From the NCBI RefSeq assembly GCF_040183065.1, contig NC_091123.1, positions 105,862,321 through 105,926,320 on the forward strand: 64,000 bases of DNA, given 5' to 3'. Under the pieces are notes generated by a model. That model made no database searches. It saw only the letters and a program-made list of their open reading frames with translations, and was not told where the DNA came from. Of the stretch, positions 22,526-35,628 are shown piece after piece. How positions within the stretch are numbered: position 1 is the first letter of the stretch; every line of letters begins with the position of its first letter. This DNA is from Periplaneta americana. Taxonomy: Eukaryota; Arthropoda; Insecta; Blattodea; Blattidae. Both the position numbers and the translations under genes were made by a program.

Positions 22526-25470
22526 CGAGTCTGAAGTGGTTCCCTCGTAATGCCAATTCCGCCGCTCGGAGCGCTGTTCTGCCCTATATATTCATAGCAG
22601 AACACTTAAAAGACATTGACATTTGGGACATTTAAAGGACTCACCATTGCTTATTAAATGCTTCGTACAATATTTTATGGACAATAGACGTAATTTGCAA
22701 ACTTCTACTCCTCAATTATATTACAATAAAAGGCTGTCATTCTTGATATTAAAACATATTACATATAAACTGAGGGACTGTCTGCTCTGTACTTCAGTTC
22801 ATACACCAAACATTTCCGGAAATAAATTAACTTGACATCTTACATATACGCACTATAGCCTACCCTTTTCACCTAATATTATTAATATTGTTATTAAATA
22901 AGACATTGCAACTAATTAAGGTACTGCATTATCATTAATTTCCTTGAATTCATAATTAAGCATTTGCAAGAAGGCGTAACTTTTCCCTCTCTTTTAAAAA
23001 AATACGAACGTCACAATAATTGAGAAGTATAATTATTACGCGATTTTTTCTTGCAGTGGTGAAAACATTTCTATAGGCCTATTGATTAATCTATTGAGCA
23101 TAGTAATAGTAAACGCTGTAGTATTCTTTTCTGAAGCCAAGATTTTCGCAAGAACTGAAGTGCGACACATGTAAAGATGAGAAATGTCCCTCTTTCTTTT
23201 GGGAAAACTTGTGAAGCCACTACTGGACAATATTGCCAAAGATATTTCCAGTAAATACGAAGTGATTAGGAAACTTAATCACAAGCCCCTAAGTAGAAAA
23301 GTGCTGAAAGTGCAATAAACTGGGCCATTTCTTAATTACATATAGAACACTGGAACTGACTATCTACAAGGACCCTCGTGTTATAAATATTATGATTATT
23401 TCAGATTGTGATACAGTTATAAGCGTTCATTCCTAAAATTTAAAAGTAACAATGAGGATGCCCTATGTTATAGGAAAGTTTTAAACGTGTACATTTAACT
23501 TTTTTATGAATGATTTCCTGATCAAGATTTTCATTAACTATGTGCCAAACTTTTGGACATCTGATCAGTATTTTAATCATGTGCTGGTAACAGTACATTA
23601 GATGTCTTCTTGAATATACCTGATGAGGTATGTATGTGAAGTTTGTATCGTCAGTATTCAAGTAGCCTACTTATGTATGTAATTTTTATTATCTGTACAG
23701 AAAAAATTTAACTTACGTGATAGTATGAAGTAATCTCTCACGAAATAACAAGGAAGAGAAAGGTGCTTAAATTTAAATATTGAAAACAGGATGATAAGAA
23801 GAAAATAATTTTTACTTCCTTTCAATTATTAATGAAACCTGGCCACTCACCATTCGCAGTTGATTTCTATGGTTACAGGTCTATTCTTCATATTCTGTAG
23901 CTTTCAAATAATTTCTAAAATAAATATTACGCCTACTTAGCTCTTGTAAAACGAAATTTTCACTTTCACTTTCAACGGAACACTCACTTATATTCAGTTC
24001 TTGTATCTTGCAGTAAATTATCCATTTGTGATCATCTTTCCAATATAACCTCCCATTGAAACGACCACTTAAAATCATGAGCTAGAATTTATTATTTTAA
24101 AAACATTTCCACGTACATATTTTATAATTGTTATGAACTACAATACAAAAGACAACACTGTGAAATTGGATTAATTTACCAAGATCAACATCAATACCGG
24201 TAGTATAAAATCACACATAGGCCTAGGCTATATTATTTCATTACTTTATGGTCTTAATTACAAGAATTAATTTTGAAGAATTTACAAATATGCTGAAATA
24301 ATTTATGACACCTCTTATAGAAATGTAAAAATATGTATGTACATTTTGAAACAATGGGTATAGCACCACTTGAAAATGTTGAGCACTTTAACAGTAACTT
24401 GTAAATTGTTCCATCACGTTGTCTATAGTGTTCATTTAATGTAGCACTTTTAGAATGAACGTGGTTCACATACATAAGAAGAAATGACGATGGAATGAGT
24501 CGAAGACATACAGTTTTCTTTAATTTTTAGCAAATGATGAAGTTGAATATATACTGTTACTTCATATCCTAACATAAGTAGAGTTGCCACCATAGATGTA
24601 ACACCTCCGTAACACCTGAAATGAATATAAAATAAATTAATGTATTGGTAATGATACAATAATAAAAAGAAATTAGGCTAGACATAACCTCACAAAATTA
24701 CAAACACATGCTAAAACAAAAAAAAAAAAACTTTACGTATCCGTATTCAATAAAACTAGATATTCTAGATATAATTTAATTCACACGATAACCACCTCAG
24801 CCTATTTCGCAGCAGCCATTAGTTACCAGTTTGAGGTGCATTACCTAATCTCATACTAACCTTGTTAAGTTCTCTTACCTAATTCACTGATAATTACGTA
24901 ACAATACACAGGTCTAAAATACAGACAAATACACATTAATTACCTAATAAGTACAGCATGAAGATAATTCATTACTTTTGTCGGTATTTTCTAAAAGAGA
25001 AAGGGAAAACAGTAACAACATTATCTTCAATGTTTACATCACGTCGTTCACATTTTCATTAGGCCTATATCAGTAATGCTTGGTAAGTGAAACAATGCAT
25101 GAAATTATTTTACATTTCGGGTCACATCATTCGAGAGTCGGAAAATGCAATTCGCCACTTTTAACATAGCATTGCTTGTTATATGAGAGAACTTTGACAT
25201 TTACCTTAACCTATAAATATACGACCTGTTGGTACAGAGTTCTTCACATAGCAAAACACAGACAATTTTCGAATATAACTTAGCTGAACAAACTTCAAAT
25301 AACAATGTAATATGCTTGGCATATTTGTAATATTCGTACTCAATGAGTAATGCACAATTAATCGAACTATTTTCACGATGCACAATGCTTTGTAATGGTA
25401 CTATTCATCATTTCATAGGGCAGAGAGGCGAACCTAGCGGCAGAAATTGTCATGACTCACAGAGACCTAT
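22526..25470. other. AT-rich non-coding stretch of about 2.9 kb
   Basis: No gene, RNA or repeat class was identified. ORFs here are short and lack recognisable motifs. Confidence 0.5.
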
Positions 25471-25657
25471 GCCCGTGTGCACCATTCTCGATCAAAATTT
25501 GACCAAAGTTAAGTCGGCACTTGACCGTCTTCAACGCCAATTTGCGGAGTATCAATCTCGATCAAAGTTAAACAAGCGAGTTGATGATGATCAAATTTGA
25601 TCACGGGTGTGGGACTGATTATCTTGAATTGAACATGGTCAAGTCGAGAAAACCAAA

Positions 25658-26779
25658 ATGGCGGCACGATTTGACGTACTTGATGGAATCGAAGATGAAA
25701 TGATGTATCTTGAACACGCAAATCACTGCGGAAATAATAGAATTGGTGTTATTGTAGAAAGAGGAGATCCTTTCGAAGATCTGGGAGACAGAAAATTTGA
25801 AGAGAGATTTCGACTGAGTAAAGAAACAGTGTGGTGGTTAGTGGACCAAATGAACGATAGGTTAGAGTTCCCTACCAACAGAAATAATCCCGTTTCTCCT
25901 ATGAACAGAGTTTTGGCAACTTTACGATCGTATGCCACAGGTGCTTTTAATATTGTTATCGGGGACACTGCTAATATACATCGAACAACAGTGCAGCGTA
26001 TCACCAGTGAAGTGTCGGAAATCATTGCATCGTTCTTTCCACGCTTCATTGTTTTTCCAGCAAGGGCCGATTTACAAAATGTAATGGATGGATTTCATCA
26101 AATAGATGGATTTCCGGGTGTGATAGGAACAATAGATTGTACACATATTAGAATTCAATCTCCTGGGGGAGACAACGCAGAACACTTCCGTAACAGGAAA
26201 GGTTATTTCTCTTTGAATTGTCAGACAATCAGTGATCACAATCTATTGATAAGGGATATTGTGGCAAGATGGGCAGGATCTGTGCATGATAGCACCATAT
26301 TTCGTAACTGTGCTCGTAGAGCACAATTTGAAAATGGTGAAATACCGCATGGGTATTTATTAGGAGATGGAGGTTATGCCTGCAAACCATATTTATTAAC
26401 TCCACTGTTAAATCCACTAACTCCAGCCGAACAGCGATATAATAGAGCACACATCAAAACAAGGAACACTGTAGAAAGGCAGTATGGTATATGGAAAAGA
26501 AGGTTTCCAATATTGTCAGTGGGTTTGAGATGTGGTCTGCAGAAAGCCATGACTGTAATAACGGCTACTGCAGTACTGCATAACATTGCCAGAAGCACCA
26601 GCAATGAAGAACCGCCTGAAGATCCACAGATGGTGCGACTACTAGAGGAGTTACGAGGTTTAAGAGGCCCTGACATTGATGATGATGAACCTGTTCCCCA
26701 AGGAGAGTTGATGCAGCGCAATGATGCTGTGCCTGGGAGAGCATTTCGTCAAGCTATAATTAACCAACATTTTCAATAA
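25658..26779 (+). CDS. PIF/Harbinger (HARBI1-like) transposase, apparently intact
   Basis: This DDE-type nuclease/integrase cuts and rejoins the element's ends in the nucleus. The 373-aa frame is open from the ATG at 25658 (Kozak-like AAAATGG) to TAA at 26779. That is close to the usual length of HARBI1-family proteins (about 350-400). Residues 45-60 hold the RFRLSKETVWWL segment typical of the N-terminal helical region. The DDE_4-type core shows GTIDCTHI (Asp160), SVHDSTIF (Asp211), LLGDGGY (236-240) and NTVERQYG (Glu273), in the right order and spacing, followed by RFPILS. The C-terminal tail is acidic. The convergent gene at 36472-33263 encodes its probable DNA-binding partner. No stop or frameshift was seen. 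A domesticated HARBI1 gene is an alternative, but the flanking terminal repeats favour a transposon. Confidence 0.95.
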   Translation: MAARFDVLDGIEDEMMYLEHANHCGNNRIGVIVERGDPFEDLGDRKFEERFRLSKETVWWLVDQMNDRLEFPTNRNNPVSPMNRVLATLRSYATGAFNIVIGDTANIHRTTVQRITSEVSEIIASFFPRFIVFPARADLQNVMDGFHQIDGFPGVIGTIDCTHIRIQSPGGDNAEHFRNRKGYFSLNCQTISDHNLLIRDIVARWAGSVHDSTIFRNCARRAQFENGEIPHGYLLGDGGYACKPYLLTPLLNPLTPAEQRYNRAHIKTRNTVERQYGIWKRRFPILSVGLRCGLQKAMTVITATAVLHNIARSTSNEEPPEDPQMVRLLEELRGLRGPDIDDDEPVPQGELMQRNDAVPGRAFRQAIINQHFQ

Positions 26780-28029
26780 GGTAAGTCAGTCAGTAGCATC
26801 AGTGTAATAACATTGAACATTAATTTTTGCTTTTAATTATGAACATTAATTTTAACTTTATATTTAACAATTTCTGAAACACTTATTTTTTAGACAAAGC
26901 GCTAGAGTCATTCTGTGTCAGTGCAACTAAAACATGTCACCCACTGATAGCGATTGTTATGATATTTGGTCATGAGTTTTATGTGTACCAGTACAGAAAT
27001 CTGGCAGAATTTAGATTATTCCGTTGTTGCATGAGTGAGTTACAGCCCGTTGAAGTTCATGTGTTCTCACTCAGTAACTGATATTGATGAGTGCAGAGTG
27101 GAACAAATGTAGATATAAAAAGTAAAGAATGAACGCCAGAGCCTTGATTCTTCCTTTATTTTATTCAATATACATTGGAGAATTTCACAATATGGCTTCT
27201 TGGTATCAGTATACTGGTAATTTAGTTACCTAAGTGTCAAATTACTTCAAAAATTTAGATATGTATAATATTATAAAGAACAATTTGCTGTATATTCAGA
27301 ATTGTAGATTTTTTTTAAGTGTGCACCAGTCTTTACTAGGGAAGAAAATTGTTTTTTTAGAAATGAGAGGTTCTCGAGAAAAAAAAATACTTTGATAAAA
27401 TCTAGAAATTAAGCCACATAAAGCATATGTAAAATTATAATTTTCAAACTCTGCTTTGCATTATATTTCTGAAAAGTTTGGGTAATTCACTTAGGCTATA
27501 TATGGAATATTGATATAGGCCTACGAGTATTTTAGATAGTGTAAACTTGCTGTTGGCTTATTACTTTTTTTATTGTACAGGTATAATCTTTAATACTATA
27601 AGTCTCAAAAGTCAATGTTGTTAGGTTGCTAATGCTCTGTGTATTGGAGTTCTTCCATTTGCATTCTTGCTTCCCAGTATTATGACAGATGTGTACTGTT
27701 AAATTTGTACAATTCTTGAGGTGTGTCATATCCATTATAGTATTTTCTTCTTTACAAAATAAATAATTAGGAGTATGAAAAATATTTATTTTATATAGAT
27801 AAGCAGCCAAACAATCATATCACATATATAATTGAAAAAGTGCGACGACAGCTTTCATTCATGGGCAGTCTGGAATTAAATTGTTATTGTTTAATAAAAT
27901 ATTCCATTGCTTATTTATACTCTCATGTAGGCCTACTAATTTTTTGTGTATTTCTTGTTGGATGATTTTCTTAATTATTACTTTGGAAAATTGAAATGAT
28001 AAACATGAATTTTTAATTTGTTGGATCAT
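26780..28029. other. Non-coding interior of element Z, 3' of the transposase
   Basis: AT-rich. No further gene was seen, and no clear polyadenylation signal on + until an AATAAA near 27758. Confidence 0.45.
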
Positions 28030-28780
28030 TGTGCCTTTTTTTAATTTTTGTTAAGAAATCTGCTATCTCATTAACAAGAATTCCACAGTGTGAAGGAATC
28101 CATTGCAAAACTATTTATTGTGAAGAGATAACTTAGTGTTTGATACTTTGGTGAATTTCAGTAATTCTTTTTGTTGCATAGGTGTTTGCATTAATGGCTT
28201 GTATAACTGATTTAGAATCGCTAAATATAACAGCTTTATTAAAGAGGTTACTGTGATAGAAAAGTTATTTTTATGTAGAATTGACTGCTTCAAGTTCTCA
28301 TCAAAGTGAGTTGAATTTTGACCTAGAAATATATAAAAGCAAAATAATTTATTATATATTCCAGCACCAGTCGTATTATTAAAGTTATTGCTGATTTTAG
28401 AACCATCGGTGTAGATGTGTACCCATTCAGTTTCTGGAATCTTGTGTTGATAGTGTTATATTGTAATTTGGATTTTTAATTTATTGACAGGATAAGATGG
28501 AAGTTGTAACCTTTCCATACTATATTTGTCTAATGGTAGGCTATATTGGTTTTTTTTTTAGATATTTAACTTTCTGTATGAAACCTTGTTGGATCTCTAA
28601 GCTTGTACGAGTATCTGAGAAGGTTCTCCAGTAGTCTATGTTAGGTATTCTTTTCAGTCTTTCATATAAAATAAGGCTGCGTTGATTTCTGTGTGATTGT
28701 AATGGAGTGTTATCTGTAAAACCTTGTCATAAAGTCAATGCATATGCTGCCTTTTGTTCAAATACTGATACCTGTCAAGG
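28030..28780 (-). pseudogene. LINE fragment: RNase H domain
   Basis: On the minus strand, from about 28440 downward, WVHIYTDGSKISN...TGAGIY is the first RNase H motif (catalytic Asp in TDGSK). It is followed in other frames by a SDSKSAIQAIN-like second motif and a WIPSHCGI.VNEIAD-like last motif. Upstream (28780-28450) is the linker found before RNase H in Jockey/I-type LINEs. Several frameshifts and stops are present. It is nested in element Z and probably belongs to the same family as the C-terminal piece at 14297-14585. Confidence 0.75.
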
Positions 28781-29078
28781 GTCTGTTAATGACAAATAAA
28801 CAAACAAAAGAAGAGGAGAATTTCTGTTATGGAGAGAAGATATAGCAATATCAAGTCTTGTAACAAAGGCAACATGCTGTGATTACCATAAGAACAAATA
28901 ATTATCTCTGGAGGTTTTCACTCATAGTGAGCAAGTGTAATTTGTTTAAAACACACAAAAAAACATATCTGGTTTGAAAGAGATATAGCCTACCTTGTTA
29001 ATGCCAGGAAATTACAGAGGAAAGGACATAATGCTGCACTTGGCATAAAGATGTGTCCAAATTGCAGGAAAAATGATA

Positions 29079-29314
29079 CTTACTTACTGGCTTTTAAGGA
29101 ACCCGGAGCTTCATTGCCGCCCTCACATAAGCCCGCCATTGGTCTCTATCCTGAGCAAAATTAATCCATTCTCTATCATCATATCCCACTTTGAAGGAAT
29201 CGTATCAAGCTGTTTTTTTACAGTGATGGGTTGTTAGCTCTTCGCCCAACCCCCAAGCTGAGGACCATCCCTCATCGGCTGTCCGCGACTGCTTATTCAA
29301 TATATATATACATA
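29079..29314 (-). mobile_element. Bipartite short LINE copy (236 bp) with 16-bp target-site duplication
   Basis: Read on the minus strand it contains about 150 bp of the LINE 5' leader (TTGAATAAGCAGTCG..., also at 44290 and 50320). This is joined directly to the last 100 bp or so of the same LINE (GTGGGATATGATGATAGAGA... to GGTTCCTTAAAAGCC). A 16-bp duplication TGCAGGAAAAATGATA flanks it (29063-29078 and 29315-29330), so the whole composite looks like one insertion. Confidence 0.9.
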
Positions 29315-30527
29315 TGCAGGAAAAATGATAAAAAAAATAATAGAAGTTTCTGAGGAAGCAAACAGTCCAGTCCTTTGGATGATCTTGTAGTCAAACTGTT
29401 ATGGAAATTTTCTTTAAAGAGGGTATAAATGAAAGCCTTGTTAGTTTGGGTGTCTCAAGATCCATGGCATCCCACAACACAGAACGGCATCTGTAGCCAA
29501 ATATAAAATAGAACTTGCATCAACTTCTCTCAAAGCAAAACTAGGTAAATTTTATATGGGGGGGGGGGAGAATCCTTTACCCTGATTCGGCTTCACTACC
29601 TGAAGAGGAAACACTTAGAACTGAAATAAAGCAAAAGACAGAAGATTTTGATATACTTTTAGACCTAATAATGCAAAAAATTCAAACTGTAACTAGCAGG
29701 GAAAAATTTAGTTACTAACACTAGTTTCTTAAAGTTGGTCAAAAAAGAAAGAGAGTGAAGCAATGAAGAAAACTTGTGAAAGAGAAAGGGAGACTTTATC
29801 TTCGAAACATAAAAAGAGGAAAGAAGCTAGCAGACGAAACAGTGAAAATGGTAACTGGCTTTTATAATAATCTGAATTTACCAGAATATTGTCAGGCATC
29901 AGAGACAAAGCATTTAAAAAAATGTACATGAACAGAAATGCCTTATACTTTGCAATCTGCAAGAACTATACTCTACTTTTAAAGCAAAACCCTCTTCCAC
30001 AATAGTTTGTTTTTCTACATTTTGCCAATTTATTAAGACCAAAACACTGTGTCAGCAGGATCACCAGGAACACAATTCCGTGTGTATGTAAAATACACAA
30101 AAATATCCAGCTCCTATTGACCAGTACAGAACTAAAAAGCAGCAGTAAAAAAGGAGAAGCGTATCTGAAAATGTTAGTCCTTTTTTTATATTTTTCTAGA
30201 AAGGGGGTCCATAGCTTTCACCATATTTTCAAAGGGGCCTCTTTTTCCAAAAAAAGATTAAAAACAACTGTCCTAGTGGAACTGACAATATTTTATCACT
30301 TTATTTCAATATCTTTTTTTCAAATTAGAGTGTTGTATTTATAATATATTTACATTATGTGCACAACTAAATGTTATCATTATGATTTTGCTTTAAGCAT
30401 TTTCTTGTTTATATTTTTTTCCGTTTTTTTTTTTCAGTAACCAGGGAAATGTCTGGAATAATGCTTTACTTCCCTATAACTTACTTCACTGATGACAGTC
30501 TTTTTAAATTTTTTATTACTTGCATAC

Positions 30528-30690
30528 GCTCATCTCGAACAGTAGAGCGTTCGCGTGCTAAGCGAAGGGTCCCGGGATCGATACCCGGCCCCGGAACAAT
30601 TTTTCCTTGAAATTATTCAAACCTGCTTTACAGGGAGCTACTACCTGAAAGCCAGATTTGCATGATTTGCATAGTATCATATGTTTGAGC
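30528..30690 (+). mobile_element. tRNA-derived SINE
   Basis: A tRNA-like head holds an A-box-like AACAGTAGAGCG and a B-box GGGATCGATACCCGG. It is followed by the tail GGAACAATTTTTCCTTGAAA. This is a different family from the SINE at 40706. Confidence 0.7.
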
Positions 30691-31049
30691 ATGCCTGATG
30701 TTGTAATATGGCTCAATGTTATATTCTGTCCCTATAACAGAGTGCCTGCATAGTAAGTGTTTGGCAAGTTTGTCAGTTTGAACAAAAAGAGTCACTTTAA
30801 ATGTAGTGCTGGTACTTTTCTGTTCTTTTTGTAAATAGCTTCCTTACTGTAGCATAAAATACTTCGATCTTCAGTAATTTCATCCCTATTTAATTATGCT
30901 ATGTTTAATTTGTACTTCAGTAACTAATTCTTTCTTTGGTCTTAACTTCTATAATAAATTGTCCAGTCTTTATTATACAAGTAATGTTTAGTACTTTGAT
31001 TTTATTGTAATTGTAAATTTAATATTAAATTATATTTTTGATATTGTAG

Positions 31050-31112
31050 TTGTAATCCCCTGGTAGAGGGAAAGAGAAGGCTACGGCCTTATCTCTCTCT
31101 ACCAGGTTAAAT
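31050..31112. repeat. Hairpin of a LINE-type 3' end
   Basis: CCTGGTAGAG...AGAAGGC pairs with GCCTTATCTCTCTCTACCAGG across a 5-nt loop. Similar GGCC-centred hairpins occur near 12540. Such hairpins are common in 3' ends of insect non-LTR elements. Confidence 0.45.
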
Positions 31113-31369
31113 AAATATTGTATCAATAGGTCTATCCATGATACAAACCGCAAGCAACCTTACTGCTAGGTTACAATAGGTCTGAGTGCACGACACTGTC
31201 TGTTTGCATGTACAGAAGTTTCCAGCACCCGCCCATCTTCTGCACTGGGCGATGTGCCCACCATGAGTACGTCTGATCTACAACTTCTGTAGGGAAACAC
31301 TTAAAGAAATTGAAATTTTTCTTTGTACCATAAAAGACATCATGAACTCGTGTCCAACTGAATAAACGA

Positions 31370-31700
31370 TTTCAGCAAGCTTTTATAATTTCTGGTACTC
31401 ACAGTCTACATCAATTTGTGCCCTTGTCAATAAATGAAATTGGTGCGAAAAGGTTAGTGCTGATGAACATTACAGCATCAGCTCACAATGGAAGTGCAAT
31501 AATTACAGTTGGAGTGCAAACTCCAACGTGGCTTGTGTATATGATTCATACTGGTGCAAAAGATTTGCAGAAGCAGTAAATACTGATGAAAGGGATATAA
31601 CTGTTAAATGTATGCGTCCACATGGCCCAGCATTATCATATTATAGGTCTCAAAGTGATACCTGTGAGGTTGCTTTTGAGCATTACACTGTGTGAAGGCA
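31370..31700 (+). pseudogene. Unidentified gene relic (YDSYW...RPHGPALSYY)
   Basis: In two frames the sequence reads LHQFVPLSINEIGAKRL, and then VACVYDSYWCKRFAEAVNTD, followed by RDITVKCMRPHGPALSYYRS. This pattern resembles a C-terminal module I remember from uncharacterised, transposon-associated arthropod and cnidarian proteins. I cannot name a function. It is broken by at least one frame change and ends at a stop near 31695. It is nested within element Z. Confidence 0.4.
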
Positions 31701-32394
31701 GTATGCACACAGCAACAGGAAGAACATAACAAGTGACCAAGGAAACAAATGAACCCATTAATTCCAAATGACAGGAATATTAAGGAAATAAAATGTCAAC
31801 AAACATTTGTGTGAAAATTATATTACTAAACTTGGACCCGGGGTACAATTATAAATGTCTATTTTTGTTTGTATCAGATATGTAGTGGTTCTAAAAGCTA
31901 TGTTGCTCCACATTTAGACTTTATTATGATGTATCATGTACAACCTTAGACACAAAAAATGATGGGCCGCCATACAAAGTCCCCTTCGGAAGACTTCAAT
32001 TGATTCAATGAGAGCTTAGGTTAACACATGAAGAAATTTCTTATGCATGACTCCGCTATTTTTCTTCTTTGTTTTGTTAGTTGCTTTTATTTGTCTGTTT
32101 ATAGGTGTTATGAAGATATATGTGTTATAAGGAAGATATATTCAAATAATAAATTAAGTGCAAAATAAATATCCTTTCCCTAGTCGTGTAAACCAAGTGC
32201 TGTCCAAAATGGACTTAGACAAATTCACACTACAGGAGATGTCATTTTTTGTGTCTAAGGCTGTAAGTATATACAGTTAAAATACGCACGCACACACACA
32301 CACAGATATATATATATTTTTTACAAATAGCAGTGCATAAACTGAATAAAGTTATACAAGCTTATGAAATGGCAATTTCTACCATAAAAAACAA

Positions 32395-32990
32395 AAATGA
32401 TGACATTCATAGGCCAAGAACCAGTAAGAAGTGAAATAGTTACTAATAATAAAATCACTGAGCAAACAAAGTCATTTAACTATTTAGGATGTTTACTGTC
32501 TCATGAGAATGAAAAAAATTACATCTCAAAGTTCCTAAAAATAACAGGACTCATAAATAATATTTTTTAACCTACAAAATTTTCAAGGAGTACCTACTAG
32601 AGTAAAATTTATAACAATTTGGCACTTCCAATGTTAATGTATGGCAGTGACATATGGACTCTAGAAACATCTGATAAATCAAGAATTAGAGCGGCTGAAA
32701 TGAAGTTCATGAGAAAAACTGCGCAGTATAGCTATTTTGTTATATCACAAGGCTAATAAACAAATTTTAAATTACCAGTAACTGAAAGTTACATCAGTGC
32801 TGGATTAAATACAAAAATAACTGGTTTGAACACATCCAATGGATGCCACGACATTGTCTCCCAAGAATAATGAAAAATTTCCAACCTTGGGGAACAAGAC
32901 ATTAGGAACGACCATTGAAACAACTACTGATAACTGATACTGAAACAGATTAACCATTTGGCCCAAATCCATGGAAAGTGTTATAATGTG
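32395..32990 (+). pseudogene. LINE fragment: post-RT C-terminal region
   Basis: It reads KSFNYLGCLLSHENEKNYIS, ALPMLMYGSDIWTLETSDKS, RIRAAEMKFMRKTAQYS, and after frame changes KWFEHIQWMPRHCLPRIMKN. This is the tail that follows the reverse transcriptase palm in one common family of insect non-LTR elements. It differs from the LINE at 42.7-44.3 kb. Multiple stops and frameshifts are present, and the RT core is absent. Confidence 0.75.
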
Positions 32991-33262
32991 TGTGTGCGTG
33001 TGTGTAAAAGAAAGCAAACAATTATAATTTCATATCAATAGTAATTTCAAAATCTTCAATAACAAACAAACAATTAAATACAAGAATCAAGTACAGTTAT
33101 TCCGTTTTTGCAGCAATTTTTGTTTCTGGAGTGCCTTATAAACCGTGTTTGTGACATATATGCAATTTTTATATTTTCATGAAGCTATAACAAAGAAATG
33201 GTGCTACAGGTAAAACAAATATTTTGGTTATGTTCACATCTCAGGTAAGCAAACATGTTCAC

Positions 33263-34029
33263 CTAATACGAAGATGATCTGAGATGGTGGGTGACATTTT
33301 GAAAGAATATTGGTTGAAATGACACGGAATGACCCAGTTGAAAACTGGAAGAGACAGTGGTAGGCATTTCAATTAACAGAATTTTTTTTTTCCAGTATTT
33401 TAGTTTCTGTCGTAACACTGAAATTTTTAAGTTTTTTATCCTAATTTCTTTTAGATGTTCTTCCTCCATCATTCGTAATTGATTTTCCAGTACACTTATT
33501 CTTTTTTTAAAGGTGTCAGCTACAGCATCACATGAAGGTTTTGGTTTTTGAGGCATCCGACGACGATTCCATTGGTACTGCTTGGAGCTGGCTGGGGTCT
33601 TGGAGTGTGCCACTTCCTTTTCTTGGAAGATATTAGGCGATACCATATCGACTGGTGTCTGTACATTTACTCTCTGTGTGATGTCCTGTATTACAGTAGC
33701 TGATACTGTTGATGCCTGCTCAACTGGTTCCATTTCAGGAGCAGTTGATGTTGATGGTACCTCATACTGTGTAGTTACTACTGACAAACTACCATCATAC
33801 AAAACGTCACCCTGATAACTAGTATCAGAGTCAAAGGCATTTTGTAAGGGTCTTACAGAATGGCCCATAATTTCTAGTAGTTTAGGGTCAATGTTTGTGG
33901 TTTTAATGTTCTTTTTTCCTCCGCCAGTCTTATATGTCTCTACTTTCTCATCTGCAAGGTCTTTGCATAGACGTCTTTTTAAATTCTCATAGCATACTTT
34001 TAGATTTTGTGTAGACCTTTTTGTTACAC
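33263..34029 (-). CDS. Element Z accessory gene, exon 2 (Myb/SANT-like protein)
   Basis: The exon begins after the acceptor TTTATGTTTTAG (exon start 34029) and completes the DNA-binding domain with VTKRSTQNLKVCYENLKRRL. This is the last helix of a Myb_DNA-bind_5-type fold. It continues with a Ser/Thr/Pro/Gln-rich middle and a C-terminal coiled coil (FKKRISVLENQLRMMEEEHL, then KEIRIKNLKISVLRQKLKYW), and ends at a stop at 33263. Joined to exon 1, the frame is open and encodes about 313 residues. In PIF/Harbinger elements this second protein binds DNA near the ends and helps bring the transposase into the nucleus. That role is family knowledge and was not shown here. Confidence 0.85.
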
Positions 34030-35628
34030 CTAAAACATAAAGAAACATAAATATGTAAAAACCATGTTAATAATTATGCTGCTATATAGAAAATGTGGGT
34101 TAAATGTATTCACAGTCTCTATTAATGTATAATTTTCAACCATAAGTACAATATACTTCAAACTTTGTAGGGGATCCTGCATAATAAGCTTATTTAATTT
34201 TAGAAAGAAAGGAACTTGTGTAATTTTATTTTACTCATCACAGCTTCCAATAACTCCACATTATATTACTTATTCATTATTTACAACGAGGTCAGTACTG
34301 GATTTCGTAACTTTTTTTTCTGCAAAACCTCGATTTAATTGCTGTTTTACAAAAGGAATGTGAAATTTTTTTTGGAAATATACTCTCACTGTACAGCAAG
34401 CCTGGCTTGTCACTTTAGTTTAGGTTTGCTCAGCTTAACTTAGGTTTAGTGTATTTTATTAACAGTTTTGCCAAGTGTCAGGTTTTAAAACTGACCAGCA
34501 TTTTCTAAAGTTTGTCAGCTTGTCAGTTCATATCTGTTGTCAGCTTTTGTCACAATTGCTGTGCCAATGTCTATTTTGTATTAATCGGTTAATTTAAGTT
34601 TTCAATACACATTTTTATAGAAACGACAAAATGAAACTCAGAACTCTCTCTTCCATTGCATGTTGCAAATTAAACTATGTTGGAAAGTGCCCTGAACAAG
34701 TGTTTGACAAAAAATATTTTAATAAAGTCAGATGTACCACACTGAAGAGTATAATAAAAATAATTCATAGCAATCTGGCTGTATTTGTTGTGTGTTTTAC
34801 ATTTCAAATGCTGAATAGTTTGTTATTGTATGCATGGTAATGTATTTACTTATTTTATCTTATGAAAATAATAATTAATGGTGTCAGCTTATTTTTGTTG
34901 TTTTTAACATGAATTTCAGCTTTTTCAGAATTTTAACTCGGCAACCCTGTATTAATAGAAAAAAAGAGAAAATTGTTAAAAAAATATGTTTTTTTGTGTG
35001 TTTTTGTGAAGTAAAAAGTAGTTCAAAATAGTTTAATACTGACCTCACTGTAAATAGGCTATTTACCTATTACATATTATGTTCAATTGATGTAAATTAT
35101 TTAATTTATCAGATAACTGTCATGTTCATTTGTATTAATGTAGACCGCTGGAATTTTTTAAAATTATAATACTACTTGATTATGATATTGAACACTGATA
35201 TAAATTGCAATAAATTTATTTTATTCACTTCTGTCTAATCTTCAATTTCATTTAATCACTCCTTACACTACCCAACAGTTTTCACAGGGAGGTCTAATAA
35301 TATATCGATGGCTAAAAAGTGATATGTCTCTGCAAGTTTGCAGATGAATAATAAAAATATATATATTTTTTTTTTGTAAAAATAGACTAATATTTTATAC
35401 ATGTTTCTGGGGACTTTACTTGAGGACAAAATATTATTTAGGCCTAACTGTCCAATTTAATAATAAAGTAGTTATTATATGCTGGTAATAATATAGTAAA
35501 ACTAAATGACCATTTTGTGGAATGCGAGATTATCACTTATTAGCTATAGATTTGCAGTTTCAAACTATTAGGACCTACATGACGTTTTGGACAATAAGGC
35601 TATTGACGCTTGAATTAAGAGAAATTAC

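Noticed and set aside
33582-33815. ORF opposite the Myb/SANT-like exon
   Set aside because: Antisense shadow of the accessory gene, without features of its own.
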